Source: Paenactinomyces guangxiensis (GTDB lineage: Bacteria; Bacillota; Bacilli; Thermoactinomycetales; Thermoactinomycetaceae). Taken from it: DNA of 64,000 nucleotides. The DNA lies in assembly GCF_016055185.1 (NCBI RefSeq), contig NZ_JAECVR010000009.1, positions 62,001 through 126,000 on the forward strand, given 5' to 3'. Numbering within the stretch: the stretch's first letter is position 1; every line of letters starts with the position of its first letter. A program made the position numbers and the translations under genes. Under the pieces are notes generated by a model. It ran no database searches and was not told the DNA's origin. It saw only the letters and a list, made by a program, of their open reading frames with translations. Below are positions 9,034-17,204 of the stretch, piece after piece.

Positions 9034-9088
9034 TGACATAAATGTCATTTTATAATAATTGTCATATAATCATATATTATTGTCAATA
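9034..9088. promoter_or_regulatory. Divergent promoter region with operator-like palindrome for the TetR regulator
   Basis: The AT-rich space between the operon and tetR holds the inverted repeat TGACATAAATGTCA (9034-9047) and further ATTGTCA copies at 9058-9064 and 9080-9086. On the minus strand TTGACA (9087-9082) could serve as a -35 box. A TetR dimer binding here could repress both directions. The sites differ from the Bacillus FadR box. Confidence 0.55.
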
Positions 9089-9116
9089 GAAAGAATAATC
9101 AGGGGGGGCAGATCAG

Positions 9117-9740
9117 ATGAATATGAAACCCAATCGACAACATCGCCGAAGAGAGAGAACGAAGAATGCCATCCGCCAGGCGGCCATGAAAATATTTTTA
9201 AAAACAGGCTTTCACCAGGCGAACGTAAAGGAGATTATGGATTTTGCCGATTTGGGCTACGGCACTTTTTACCAGTACTACAATTCCAAATTGGATGTTT
9301 TGCTTGAACAGGCAAACGAAGTATATGAAATGATCACCACTCGCTACCAAAAACCCCCTTCCAGCGAAAAAAGCATCTATCAACGGACGTTCAACAGCAT
9401 TTACAATGTTCTGTTCACTTTCGACAGGCACAGAGATGTGATGACAGTACTAAAAAAGATCCGCCACACAGATCCGGAAGCAAATAAAGTGTGGGAAAAA
9501 ATCATGCAAGAGTTGTTTCAGCGTTTAGAATTTGACATCACCTGGAGCATGGAAAAAGGACTTTGCCGGAATGTCAATCGGGATTTGGCCATCTCCGCCC
9601 TCTACGGGATGTGTCTTGGCGCCATTGATCACCTGCTGACTCAGGAAAAATCAAATGCCGATATTTTACAAATATCCAAAGAGGTTGCCTTACTTTTTAA
9701 AGAAGCAATCTTCATCACCGATGAAATGCCCCGGCTTTAA
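9117..9740 (+). CDS. TetR/AcrR family transcriptional regulator
   Basis: TetR-type repressor of 207 residues. The N-terminal DNA-binding domain spans about residues 8-60 (TKNAIRQAAMKIFLKTGF, then VKEIMDFADLGYGTFYQYYNSK with the recognition helix GYGTFYQYY). The remainder is a helical ligand domain. It is divergent from the acyl-CoA operon with 163 bases between, the standard arrangement for an acyl-CoA-responsive repressor such as FadR/PsrA, so control of that operon is the simplest inference. A G-run (GGGGGG) 9 bases before the ATG serves as ribosome site; an ATG two codons later is possible. Confidence 0.88.
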   Translation: MNMKPNRQHRRRERTKNAIRQAAMKIFLKTGFHQANVKEIMDFADLGYGTFYQYYNSKLDVLLEQANEVYEMITTRYQKPPSSEKSIYQRTFNSIYNVLFTFDRHRDVMTVLKKIRHTDPEANKVWEKIMQELFQRLEFDITWSMEKGLCRNVNRDLAISALYGMCLGAIDHLLTQEKSNADILQISKEVALLFKEAIFITDEMPRL

Positions 9741-9747
9741 AAATGAG

Positions 9748-9775
9748 GGCGTCCAACTGCACTCCGCCGGACGCC
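9748..9775. terminator. Hairpin between convergent tetR and bstA-like genes
   Basis: GGCGTCC (9748-9754) pairs with GGACGCC (9769-9775). It lies 7 bases after the tetR stop, with a short T-run only further on. It may serve both convergent genes. Confidence 0.5.
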
Positions 9776-9806
9776 GCTTGTGATTTTTATGTTTTAATAA
9801 CTGACT

Positions 9807-10331
9807 CTACCATCCCATTCTTTTACGCAAAGAAGTAATATGTGCGATATGATGTTTCCCGTGCCAAACATATAATCCTAAGGCTTCATCCAATCTTTGC
9901 ACTCCCCTTCTCGGGTGGCGAAAAGTTTTTGAAAAATCATCGGCCGTTAAAGATTGCAACAATAAATACCATCGATGGTGAAGGGCACTGAACAACTGGA
10001 TCGATACAGAAATCGGTGCTTCGTTGGCATCTGTCAGGCTGGCCCATCCATCGATATTAAAAGAGGCTGTCATAGGATTCTCCTCTGTGAGACCGCATTT
10101 AAACCGTGTGTAATTGACCACGTGACTGTCGCATAGATGATGGACCACTTGTTTCAGTGTCCATCCTCCCGGTCGGTACGGTGTGTCCAGTTGTTCATCT
10201 GTTAACCCTTCCAGCGCTTGAGCAAGCATCTCGGGTATCATCTTCATTTCCTCGATCCATGTCTCCCTTTGTTCAGCCGTGATGTTCTCAGCTTGTTTGT
10301 ATCGGCCGATTGGATAACGAAGCTCCTCCAC
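9807..10331 (-). CDS. DinB-like putative bacillithiol S-transferase (YfiT/BstA family)
   Basis: DinB four-helix metal enzyme of 174 residues, the length of YfiT. Metal-binding histidines are visible in QVVHHLCDSH (about residues 62-71) and YVWHGKHHIAHI near the C-terminus, the 1-His plus 2-His pattern of the family. The opening LRYPIGRY and the PYRPGGWTLKQVVHHL segment are characteristic. Members conjugate bacillithiol to electrophiles. The start is GTG at 10331 with AAAGGGGG 7 bases upstream. It appears monocistronic, divergent from ilvA. Confidence 0.88.
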   Translation of the reverse strand: MEELRYPIGRYKQAENITAEQRETWIEEMKMIPEMLAQALEGLTDEQLDTPYRPGGWTLKQVVHHLCDSHVVNYTRFKCGLTEENPMTASFNIDGWASLTDANEAPISVSIQLFSALHHRWYLLLQSLTADDFSKTFRHPRRGVQRLDEALGLYVWHGKHHIAHITSLRKRMGW

Positions 10332-10533
10332 TGCATTTCCCCCTTTTTTAAATCTTCATAAAACAGAATTTACATTCATTTTGTCCTGATCCATCCATTA
10401 GAATATTCCCAATTCCATTTATCTACTAAACTCCACGCGATGATAATAAGTTTTTACAAAAAAAGCAACCCATTTGCATCTGAATATGTTAAAATAATCT
10501 ACTAATTATATCGGTTAAAGGATGAGAGCAGGG

Positions 10534-11799
10534 ATGAGCGGAGTTCAATTCATGAGCAGAGTGAAAATTGAAGATATTATCATCGCCAATCAGGCGATGA
10601 AAGATGTAATCGTCAAAACCCCGTTACAGCGAAACCAGCTCCTGTCAGATTTTTATGATTGCAATATTTATTTGAAGCGGGAAGATCTTCAAGTGGTACG
10701 TTCTTTTAAAATAAGGGGAGCCTATAACACCATAAGAAGCTTGTCTGCTGATGAACTTGAGCGGGGGGTTGTGTGCGCTAGTGCCGGAAACCATGCACAG
10801 GGAGTATCCTATTCTTGCAAGCTGCTGGGAATTAAAGGAAAAATCTTTATGCCTGCGACAACCCCCAGACAAAAAGTTTCACAAGTGATGCACTACGGTG
10901 GCCCCTTTGTCGAAGTGATTTTATCCGGTGATACCTTTGATGATTCTTTTTTACAGGCTAAAGAATATAGTACCAAAGAGCAGATGCCGTTTATCCATCC
11001 ATTTGATGATTACCGCACCATTGTCGGACAAGGGACGATTGGTGTGGAGATAATGAACGACATGGAGCAAGAGATTGACTATGTATTTGCAAGCATTGGG
11101 GGCGGGGGATTGGCCGCCGGGATCAGCTCTTACATAAAAAGCATTCACCCCGGGACAAAGATGATTGGTGCAGAGCCGTCCGGAGCCCCCGGGATGAAGA
11201 GGTCGTTTGAAGCCGGCAAGGTGGTTACACTGGAGAGTATCGACAAATTTGTAGACGGTGCGGCCGTCAAGCAAGTCGGACAATTTTCTTACCAGGTCTG
11301 CCGGGAACTGCTGGATGACATCATCCTGGTCCCTGAAGGAAAAATATGTACAACAATCTTAAAATTGTACAATGAAAATGCGATTGTGGTTGAACCGGCC
11401 GGGGCGCTCCCCATTGCCGCCCTGGATTTTTATAAAGAACAGATCAAGGGAAAAAACGTTGTCTGCGTCATCAGCGGCGGTAACAATGACATTGACCGCA
11501 TGCAGGAAATCAAAGAGCGCTCTTTGATCTATGAAGGTTTAAAACATTACTTTATCATCAACTTCCCGCAACGTGCCGGGGCGCTCCGTGAGTTCCTAGA
11601 TGATGTACTGGGCAAAACGGATGATATCACCCGCTTTGAATATACGAAAAAGAATAACAAGGATAACGGACCCGCCCTGGTGGGGATTGAACTGAAACAC
11701 AAAGAAGATTACCAGCCGCTCATCAAACGGATGAAGCAAAAAGGATTCCCCTATATCGAGATCAATCATGACCCCAATCTGTTCAATCTGTTAATTTGA
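10534..11799 (+). CDS. ilvA: Threonine ammonia-lyase (threonine deaminase)
   Basis: PLP enzyme converting threonine to 2-oxobutanoate, the first step of isoleucine synthesis. Fold-type II signatures: PLP Lys in VVRSFKIRGAYN (near residue 55), SAGNHAQG, and the phosphate-binding SIGGGGLAAG. After the catalytic domain a single ACT-like regulatory domain of about 90 residues (HYFIINFPQRAGALREFL onward) indicates the short Bacillus form, not the two-ACT enterobacterial form. Candidate starts are ATG 10522, 10534 and 10552; 10534 was chosen for its distance from AAAGGA and for similarity of the leader length to Bacillus IlvA, while 10552 has a good GGAG. I see no T-box upstream. Confidence 0.93.
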   Translation: MSGVQFMSRVKIEDIIIANQAMKDVIVKTPLQRNQLLSDFYDCNIYLKREDLQVVRSFKIRGAYNTIRSLSADELERGVVCASAGNHAQGVSYSCKLLGIKGKIFMPATTPRQKVSQVMHYGGPFVEVILSGDTFDDSFLQAKEYSTKEQMPFIHPFDDYRTIVGQGTIGVEIMNDMEQEIDYVFASIGGGGLAAGISSYIKSIHPGTKMIGAEPSGAPGMKRSFEAGKVVTLESIDKFVDGAAVKQVGQFSYQVCRELLDDIILVPEGKICTTILKLYNENAIVVEPAGALPIAALDFYKEQIKGKNVVCVISGGNNDIDRMQEIKERSLIYEGLKHYFIINFPQRAGALREFLDDVLGKTDDITRFEYTKKNNKDNGPALVGIELKHKEDYQPLIKRMKQKGFPYIEINHDPNLFNLLI

Positions 11800-11820
11800 G
11801 GTTATTGTATCTCTTACCAT

Positions 11821-11858
11821 AAAAACGAGCCTTTTTGATCGGAAGGCTCGTTTTGGTC
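11821..11858 (+). terminator. Rho-independent terminator of ilvA
   Basis: AAAACGAGCCTT (11822-11833) pairs perfectly with AAGGCTCGTTTT (11843-11854), starting 22 bases after the ilvA stop. Confidence 0.85.
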
Positions 11859-11943
11859 TTCTTGGAAAACTTCTGATCATCTCTTACTTCCATCTTACGA
11901 CCTTTAAATATTTTTTCTAATCATCCAAATGTTTGGATAAATT

Positions 11944-11983
11944 AAACCATGAGGCCGATGTGGTCCAACCGGCCCCATGGTTT
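11944..11983 (-). terminator. Terminator of the rbgA-rnhB-yraN operon
   Basis: AAACCATG (11944-11951) pairs with CATGGTTT (11976-11983), and GGCCG/CGGCC extends the stem inside. It is 10 bases beyond the yraN stop. The minus-strand T-run (TTTAATTTA) is modest. Confidence 0.7.
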
Positions 11984-11992
11984 ATTATTTGC

Positions 11993-12358
11993 TCAAAATG
12001 CTGCTTCAATATGGTCCATTTGTACCGGAACCCTGTTTCGATCCAACAGTACAGAAACAACATCAAAACGTACTGGCACATGTTCTAACCGTTTTTGTTG
12101 AAGGTATTGCAAAGCTAAGCGACGCACTTTTTGCTGTTTGCGGATGTCAACAGACTGAAACCCAAATCCGAAGCGTGCTCCGCTGGTTGTGCGCACTTCA
12201 ACAAAAACGACTTGTTCTCTATTCCTGGCAATAATGTCGAGCTCCCCCAACCGGCTCGACCAATTTCTGTCCAGGATTTCCCATCCTTTCTTTAACAGGT
12301 ATTGTGCCGCCTCATCTTCCCCGGCTTTTCCTACTTGCTTGCGCCGGTCTCCACTCAT
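11993..12358 (-). CDS. YraN/UPF0102 family nuclease-like protein
   Basis: Small protein of 121 residues with the YraN core: GKAGEDEAAQYLLKKGWEIL, then ELDIIARNREQVVFVEVR, which carries the Asp and Glu-x-Lys/Arg pattern of the PD-(D/E)xK nuclease fold. The start at 12358 (MSGDRRKQ) has AAGGGGTGG upstream; the open frame extends 32 codons further but that part overlaps rnhB and has no family match. It is often co-located with rnhB, as here. No biochemical function is established for the family. Confidence 0.88.
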   Translation of the reverse strand: MSGDRRKQVGKAGEDEAAQYLLKKGWEILDRNWSSRLGELDIIARNREQVVFVEVRTTSGARFGFGFQSVDIRKQQKVRRLALQYLQQKRLEHVPVRFDVVSVLLDRNRVPVQMDHIEAAF

Positions 12359-12381
12359 ATGGCCCACCCCTTCAACAGTTC

Positions 12382-13167
12382 TTAAAGGGTTTGAGATTTT
12401 AAACAATCCCGAACAGGTGCAAAACTGCGGCGATGAATAGGGCTTGGCCCCCATTTTTTTAATGCTTCCAGGTGTTCCGGCGTGCTGTAACCCATATGGC
12501 GGTCAAAACCGTATCCCGGATATTTTTCAGCTGCTTTGGCCATCCACTCATCTCTCGTTGTTTTCGCAATGATAGAAGCAGCAGCAATCGAGTGGCTGAG
12601 AGAGTCTCCTTTGACAATCCCTTCTTGCGGTATGGAAATGCCCGGAATCCGTACAGCATCTGCCAAGATAAATTCCGCCGCAGGAGTGAGTTGTTCCAAT
12701 GCCAATCTCATTGCGTGGTAAGTTGCTTGCAGGATATTATATTTGTCTATGTATTCAACATCGGCGATTCCAACACCAATGGAGACCGCCTGCTGTTCAA
12801 TCCGCCTTTTCAGCTGATTTCTTTTTTCTGCTGACAATTGTTTGGAATCATTCAAACCCGTCACGTCAAAATCTGATGGAAGGACAACCGCCGCCGCAAC
12901 CACAGGGCCTGCCAATGGCCCCCGACCTGCTTCATCCACACCGGCAATTGTTTTATATCCTTTTTCCTGGCACTTCCGCTCCATCTGCCACAACGCCTCT
13001 AAGCGGGCGGCTTCTTTTTGTTGGCGTTCCTGTTCTTTCAAATAAGACTGCACCATTTTGCGAACCCCAACCCGTGAATCAGCAAGAAGTTCATCTAACA
13101 TCTTCTGTGAAAGAACTGGCTGTTCCTGCTCCAGCCACCTTTTCAGTTCACGAATCGTTTTGCCCAT
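12382..13167 (-). CDS. rnhB: Ribonuclease HII
   Basis: RNase HII cleaves the RNA strand of RNA-DNA hybrids and single embedded ribonucleotides. Active-site residues are visible: Asp-Glu in GVDEAGRGPLAGPVVAAAVVL, Asp in FILADAVRIP, and the KGDSLSHSIAAASIIAKTTRD block. An N-terminal extension of about 70 residues (GKTIRELKRWLEQEQ) before the catalytic core is the Bacillus RnhB form. The start at 13167 was chosen for GGGGGAG upstream and for the extension length; it overlaps the 3' end of rbgA by 20 bases, implying coupling. Confidence 0.95.
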   Translation of the reverse strand: MGKTIRELKRWLEQEQPVLSQKMLDELLADSRVGVRKMVQSYLKEQERQQKEAARLEALWQMERKCQEKGYKTIAGVDEAGRGPLAGPVVAAAVVLPSDFDVTGLNDSKQLSAEKRNQLKRRIEQQAVSIGVGIADVEYIDKYNILQATYHAMRLALEQLTPAAEFILADAVRIPGISIPQEGIVKGDSLSHSIAAASIIAKTTRDEWMAKAAEKYPGYGFDRHMGYSTPEHLEALKKWGPSPIHRRSFAPVRDCLKSQTL

Positions 13168-14041
13168 CAGCTTCAACTCCCCCGTCCGAATGCCAATCCC
13201 CGGGCATTTCCATCGTAACCTTCCCGATCCGGCCGGAACGAAGATCATTTAACAGGATCTCAGCCACTTTTTCAAAGTTAATCTCTCCGCCCTTTTGCAA
13301 ACAGCCACGCTTCTTCCCGATTTCCGTCAATAATCCAACCCCTGAGAGAGAAAGATCTTTTAGTTTGTACCGTTCCGCGAGAAATTGAGGGTATCGGTCA
13401 GACAGGTAATTCACTGCATAAAGAGCTACTTCCTCCAGCGGCAATATCTCTTCTTTGATGGCACCACTCGCCGCCAAACGCAACCCGACCTCGGAATCAT
13501 CAAATTTCGGCCACAGGATTCCCGGGGTATCCAATAGTTCCATCGTTTTACCAATCCGAATCCACTGCTGCGCTTTGGTCACCCCCGGACGATCTCCCGT
13601 AACAGCGGCAGTCCGTTTCGCTAAGCGGTTAATCAAGGAGGATTTCCCGACATTGGGGATTCCCAGCACCATGGCCCTCACTTGTCTGGAACGGATCCCC
13701 TTTTTCTCTCTTGTCGCAAATAAAGGCTGCAACAGTTTTTCACTGGCTGGCTGAATCTGGCCTACACCTTTTCCCGTTTTTGCGTCCACAGGCAGAGCAC
13801 TCATCCCCTGCGAATGAAAAAAGTCCAACCACGCCTTATTTCCCCGTTCATCCGCCAGATCACACTTGGTAAGCAATAGTAAACGCGGCTTGTGTTTGAC
13901 CAGGTCATCAATCATGGGATTGCGGCTGGAAAGAGGCAAGCGTGCATCTAAAAGCTCAAACACAATATCGACCAGCTTTAATTTTTCTTCTACCTGACGG
14001 CGGGCTTTCGCCATATGTCCCGGAAACCATTGTATACTCAT
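13148..14041 (-). CDS. rbgA: Ribosome biogenesis GTPase RbgA (YlqF)
   Basis: Circularly permuted GTPase required for late 50S subunit assembly. Motif order is permuted as expected: G4 (LLLLTKCDLAD, about residue 58) precedes G1 (LGIPNVGKSSLINRL, about 125) and G3 (LLDTPGILWP). The N-terminal MSIQWFPGHMAKARRQ with its catalytic His (GHM) is diagnostic. The C-terminal helical RNA-binding domain is complete. First gene of an rbgA-rnhB-yraN unit, separated from lepB by a terminator, so it probably has its own promoter. An 8-bp hairpin (14065-14072/14091-14098) lies shortly upstream of its start. Confidence 0.96.
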   Translation of the reverse strand: MSIQWFPGHMAKARRQVEEKLKLVDIVFELLDARLPLSSRNPMIDDLVKHKPRLLLLTKCDLADERGNKAWLDFFHSQGMSALPVDAKTGKGVGQIQPASEKLLQPLFATREKKGIRSRQVRAMVLGIPNVGKSSLINRLAKRTAAVTGDRPGVTKAQQWIRIGKTMELLDTPGILWPKFDDSEVGLRLAASGAIKEEILPLEEVALYAVNYLSDRYPQFLAERYKLKDLSLSGVGLLTEIGKKRGCLQKGGEINFEKVAEILLNDLRSGRIGKVTMEMPGDWHSDGGVEADGQNDS

Positions 14042-14137
14042 CTGTTGTCACCTGCTTATTTATCCTGTGAACGATTTCCCATTTCAAGAAGTTCACAGGG
14101 CTTCATCCAAAATTTGCTTGGAGATTGGTTGATAAAA

Positions 14138-14173
14138 GAGCTTGATTGTCAAGCATCCTTGAAAATCAAGCTC
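14138..14173 (-). terminator. Terminator after lepB
   Basis: GAGCTTGATT (14138-14147) pairs with AATCAAGCTC (14164-14173). An inner TCAAG/CTTGA stem lies inside. On the minus strand the stem is followed by TTTTATC. Confidence 0.8.
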
Positions 14174-14208
14174 CCGGCTCTCTGATCACTGTTATTGCAA
14201 CCTTACTT

Positions 14209-14766
14209 CTACCATAAAAATCCAAAATCCTGGAAAGGCCAATAGATAAGATCGGCTCTTCCGATGATTTTTTTCATAGAAACAGGTCCAAATTCGCGAC
14301 TGTCGCTACTGTCTGTGCGATTATCCCCCAGGACAAACACATGTCCCGGCGGCACCTTTCTCATATCAAAATCCTGAGTTCGCGTATGTTCAGATATATA
14401 TGGTTCGTTGACAATTTTTCCATTGATCATCAGTTTATTATTTTTCGCTTCTACCGTTTCACCGGGCAAAGCAACCACGCGTTTTACATAATCTTTATGT
14501 TCTACGGCATGAAAGACGATGACTTCACCAGGTTTAGGATCACGTAACTTATAGATCAACTTATTGACAATTACCAAGTCCCCCGAATGCATCGTTTCTT
14601 TCATAGAAGGGCCGGAAACATTAAAAGGTTCCAAGATAAATAAACGGATGAGAATAGCAAGAACGACAGCTAGTAGAAAAGCCTGGGTCCATTCCCAAGT
14701 CTTTGTTTTCCCCAATGACTTTTTTTGCTTTCGCAATCGTTCTGAACGAGGGGCAAACGTGCTCAT
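14209..14766 (-). CDS. lepB: Type I signal peptidase
   Basis: Membrane-bound signal peptidase of 185 residues, the short Bacillus SipS-like form. One N-terminal membrane helix (WTQAFLLAVVLAILIRLFIL, about residues 28-47) is followed by the catalytic Ser in SGPSMKETM and the catalytic Lys in YVKRVVALPGE. The C-terminal box reads VLGDNRTDSSDSREFGPV. The start at 14766 has GGAGG seven bases before; the ten codons upstream in frame are unlikely. It lies between rplS and rbgA. Confidence 0.95.
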   Translation of the reverse strand: MSTFAPRSERLRKQKKSLGKTKTWEWTQAFLLAVVLAILIRLFILEPFNVSGPSMKETMHSGDLVIVNKLIYKLRDPKPGEVIVFHAVEHKDYVKRVVALPGETVEAKNNKLMINGKIVNEPYISEHTRTQDFDMRKVPPGHVFVLGDNRTDSSDSREFGPVSMKKIIGRADLIYWPFQDFGFLW

Positions 14767-14817
14767 GGGGACCTCCTGCATTTTCACTCTCAGCATCTTT
14801 CAAACGAAACATGCGAC

Positions 14818-14844
14818 AAAAGGGCTTGAGATTCAAGCCCTTCG
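14818..14844 (-). terminator. Terminator after rplS
   Basis: GGGCTTGA (14822-14829) pairs with TCAAGCCC (14833-14840) around a 3-base loop, flanked by A and T residues. It would reduce readthrough from rplS into lepB. Confidence 0.7.
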
Positions 14845-14865
14845 TCCAATGATAAACTTTCAGCC

Positions 14866-15216
14866 CTATTTTTGATGTGCTTCTTTGATTCGAGCTGCTT
14901 TACCACGGAGTTTACGCAGGTAGAACAGTTTCGCACGGCGCACTTTACCGCGGCGAACCACTTCAATTTTATCAATACGCGGGGAATGAAGCGGGAAAGT
15001 ACGTTCCACACCGACTCCGTAGGAAATTTTACGAACAGTGAAAGTTTCGGACACACCACCGCCACGGCGTTGGATCACAACACCTTCAAAGACCTGAATC
15101 CGTTCGCGTTGTCCCTCTTTTACTTTCACGTGAACGCGCAGGGTATCACCCGCACGGAACAATGGAATGTCCTGACGAAGTTGTCCTTCGGTAACTGCAC
15201 GAAGAGTTGGATGCAT
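14866..15216 (-). CDS. rplS: 50S ribosomal protein L19
   Basis: L19, 116 residues, at the 30S-50S interface. The family segments [39 protein letters not shown] and [20 protein letters not shown] are all present. The start at 15216 (MHPTLRAV) has GGAGG upstream; the 13 upstream codons in frame are spurious. A separate promoter is visible in the 102-base gap to trmD, so L19 is probably transcribed more strongly than the genes before it. Confidence 0.97.
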   Translation of the reverse strand: MHPTLRAVTEGQLRQDIPLFRAGDTLRVHVKVKEGQRERIQVFEGVVIQRRGGGVSETFTVRKISYGVGVERTFPLHSPRIDKIEVVRRGKVRRAKLFYLRKLRGKAARIKEAHQK

Positions 15217-15289
15217 GATAGTACCTCCTTCCGTTAAGAGATGATCTTCAAACATTTTCGGATTTCATCAACGTTTTTGAACGGAGAAT

Positions 15290-15318
15290 ATTGTAACACA
15301 CGGCCTGATTGAAAACAA
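15290..15318 (-). promoter_or_regulatory. Candidate sigma-A promoter of rplS
   Basis: On the minus strand TTGTTT (15318-15313) and TACAAT (15295-15290) are exactly 17 bases apart. The leader that follows carries the imperfect inverted repeat TTCAAA...TTTGAA and could fold, as in the L19 leaders known from Bacillales, but I cannot confirm such a structure. Confidence 0.5.
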
Positions 15319-16065
15319 TTACTCATCACGGTCAAAATCCCGTTCCAGCTCTCTCAGGTAGGCACGATCTTCCTCAGTTAAAGGTGCTGTCTGAAGCAGA
15401 TCGGGCCGCCTTTCCCACGTGCGCCGCAACGCTTGCCGGCGGCGCCACTGTTCGATGCGAAGATGGTGTCCGGAGAGCAAGACATCCGGCACACGATACC
15501 CGCGATACTCGGCAGGTCTCGTATACTGTGGATATTCCAGCAACCCGGAGGAAAAGGAATCGAGCGTGGCTGAGTTTTCATTGCCAAGGACGCCGGGGAT
15601 CAGACGGCTCACGCTGTCAATAACCACCATGGCGGGTAATTCTCCGCCAGTGAGTACATAGTCCCCGATGGAAATTTCCTCAGTCGCCACATGCTCGCGA
15701 ATCCGCTCATCATATCCCTCGTAATGTCCACACAGAATGATGAGATGCGAGTAACGGGCCAGTTCCTCAGCTTTTTGCTGTGTAAAAGGTTCCCCTTGAG
15801 GTGACATCAGCAAAACCGGCGGGCGTACGGGCAGATCTTGTACAAGATAATCCACTGCTTCAAAGATCGGTTCAGGCTTTAACACCATGCCCCCACCCCC
15901 GCCATACGGGGTGTCATCAACGGTTCGGTGCTTATCTGTGGAAAAGTCCCGAAAGTTGATGACCGAGGTTTCCACTAACCCCTTTTCATATGCTTTTTTG
16001 ATGATACTGGTATTCAGGAAACCCTGAAACATCTCTGGAAAAAGGGTTAACACATCAAATCTCAT
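15319..16065 (-). CDS. trmD: tRNA (guanine37-N1)-methyltransferase
   Basis: SPOUT-class knotted methyltransferase making m1G37 in tRNA with SAM. Visible elements are [13 protein letters not shown] at the start, [19 protein letters not shown], and the knot segment [41 protein letters not shown] in pieces. Length is 248 residues from the chosen ATG at 16065, the normal size. That ATG follows the rimM stop by 11 bases and has only a weak ribosome site, which suggests reinitiation after rimM; an upstream in-frame ATG within rimM is less likely. Confidence 0.95.
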   Translation of the reverse strand: MRFDVLTLFPEMFQGFLNTSIIKKAYEKGLVETSVINFRDFSTDKHRTVDDTPYGGGGGMVLKPEPIFEAVDYLVQDLPVRPPVLLMSPQGEPFTQQKAEELARYSHLIILCGHYEGYDERIREHVATEEISIGDYVLTGGELPAMVVIDSVSRLIPGVLGNENSATLDSFSSGLLEYPQYTRPAEYRGYRVPDVLLSGHHLRIEQWRRRQALRRTWERRPDLLQTAPLTEEDRAYLRELERDFDRDE

Positions 16066-16076
16066 TTTGGCCAATA

Positions 16077-16607
16077 TTATCCCAAACCTTCCATCCACTC
16101 GATCATGATCCGCCCGTTTTCTGTGTCCACTTCTTTCACAATATCCTCAATATAGGGGATAAGGATTTCTTTTCCGTTTTCTTCTGAACGAACCACCCAC
16201 ACATCATTGGCAGGGTACGGCAAAATCTCTTTCACTGTCCCGAGCATGTCACCATCTGTTGTCATCACCCGACAACCGATGATCTGGTGGAAATAGAACT
16301 CCCCTTTGTCTTCATCGACAGGAGCTAAGTCGCTTTTCAAAACAACTAACTTTCCGCCTTTGTACGGCTCCGCTTCATTGATGTTGTCCCACTCATGGAA
16401 CTTGAGCAAATAAGCGGATTTGTGGGTGCGGCATTTCTCCACGGTCAGCGGGAGAGGATCGGATAAATCACGATGCAAAAGAAGGAGTTGATTTCCGGGT
16501 GCAAACCGCACTTCGGGAAAATCGGTATCAGAGAGAACGCGAACTTCTCCGCGGATGCCATGGGTTCCGACCAGTCGTCCCACATGTAAATATTCAGCTG
16601 AGCTCAT
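16077..16607 (-). CDS. rimM: Ribosome maturation factor RimM
   Basis: 16S rRNA-processing and 30S assembly factor of 176 residues. The N-terminal RimM domain ([20 protein letters not shown]) and the C-terminal PRC-barrel ([23 protein letters not shown]) are both complete. The start at 16607 (MSSAEY) is preferred over 16613 because GGAGG is 6 bases before the former and overlaps the latter. It sits between khpA and trmD as in Bacillus. Confidence 0.95.
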   Translation of the reverse strand: MSSAEYLHVGRLVGTHGIRGEVRVLSDTDFPEVRFAPGNQLLLLHRDLSDPLPLTVEKCRTHKSAYLLKFHEWDNINEAEPYKGGKLVVLKSDLAPVDEDKGEFYFHQIIGCRVMTTDGDMLGTVKEILPYPANDVWVVRSEENGKEILIPYIEDIVKEVDTENGRIMIEWMEGLG

Positions 16608-16634
16608 CCACATCCTCCCCTGTCACTATAAACA

Positions 16635-16862
16635 TTAAACGATTTCGACCCATACACGCTTGTTCTCCTTCAACGCTGCCGCGTTGACAACGGTACGAAT
16701 CGCCTTGGCGACCCGCCCTTGTTTTCCGATCACTTTGCCCATATCTTCACTTGCCACGGATAATTCATAGACGACAGCCCGCTCTGTGATTCGTTCTTTC
16801 ACGCTTACCTGCTCGGGATGATCTACCAGAGACTGAGCAATCAATTCAATCAGTTCTTTCAT
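16635..16862 (-). CDS. khpA: KH-domain RNA-binding protein KhpA (YlqC)
   Basis: Single KH domain of 75 residues. The RNA-gripping GxxG loop is visible in GKVIGKQGRVAKAIRTVV. KhpA with KhpB is linked to small RNAs and cell elongation in Gram-positive bacteria. The start at 16862 (MKELIEL) follows GGAGGG with 6 bases; the six upstream codons are not part of the family. It is 32 bases downstream of rpsP. Confidence 0.93.
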   Translation of the reverse strand: MKELIELIAQSLVDHPEQVSVKERITERAVVYELSVASEDMGKVIGKQGRVAKAIRTVVNAAALKENKRVWVEIV

Positions 16863-16895
16863 CTTCGACCCTCCGGCCATCCGTTCAAAAAACCA

Positions 16896-17168
16896 TTATT
16901 TTTGGTATTTCGTTTCGTGCACTTTTTTCAGGATACCTTCCCGGCGGAACAAATTGCGGACGGTATCAGATGGTTGTGCACCATTTGAAAGCCATTTGAG
17001 CGCTTTATCTTCATCGATTTTCACTTGCGCCGGCTCGGTAAGCGGATTGTAGTATCCGATCTCCTCAATAAAGCGGCCATCGCGAGGAGAGCGGGCATCA
17101 GCTACAACCACACGATAAAAAGGAGCTTTTTTCGCACCCATACGTTTTAAGCGAATCTTTACTGCCAT
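16896..17168 (-). CDS. rpsP: 30S ribosomal protein S16
   Basis: S16, 90 residues, an assembly-critical 30S protein. Opening [19 protein letters not shown] and the [19 protein letters not shown] block are diagnostic. The start at 17168 has GGAGGTG upstream. It follows ffh by 36 bases, the conserved ffh-rpsP-khpA-rimM-trmD order. Confidence 0.97.
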   Translation of the reverse strand: MAVKIRLKRMGAKKAPFYRVVVADARSPRDGRFIEEIGYYNPLTEPAQVKIDEDKALKWLSNGAQPSDTVRNLFRREGILKKVHETKYQK

Positions 17169-17204
17169 ACCTTTCACCTCCTCAACAGGATAACGATTGA
17201 TCTA

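Noticed and set aside
10332-10521. T-box or riboswitch leader of ilvA
   Set aside because: The leader is short and AT-rich; I could not find a T-box sequence or an antiterminator-terminator pair.
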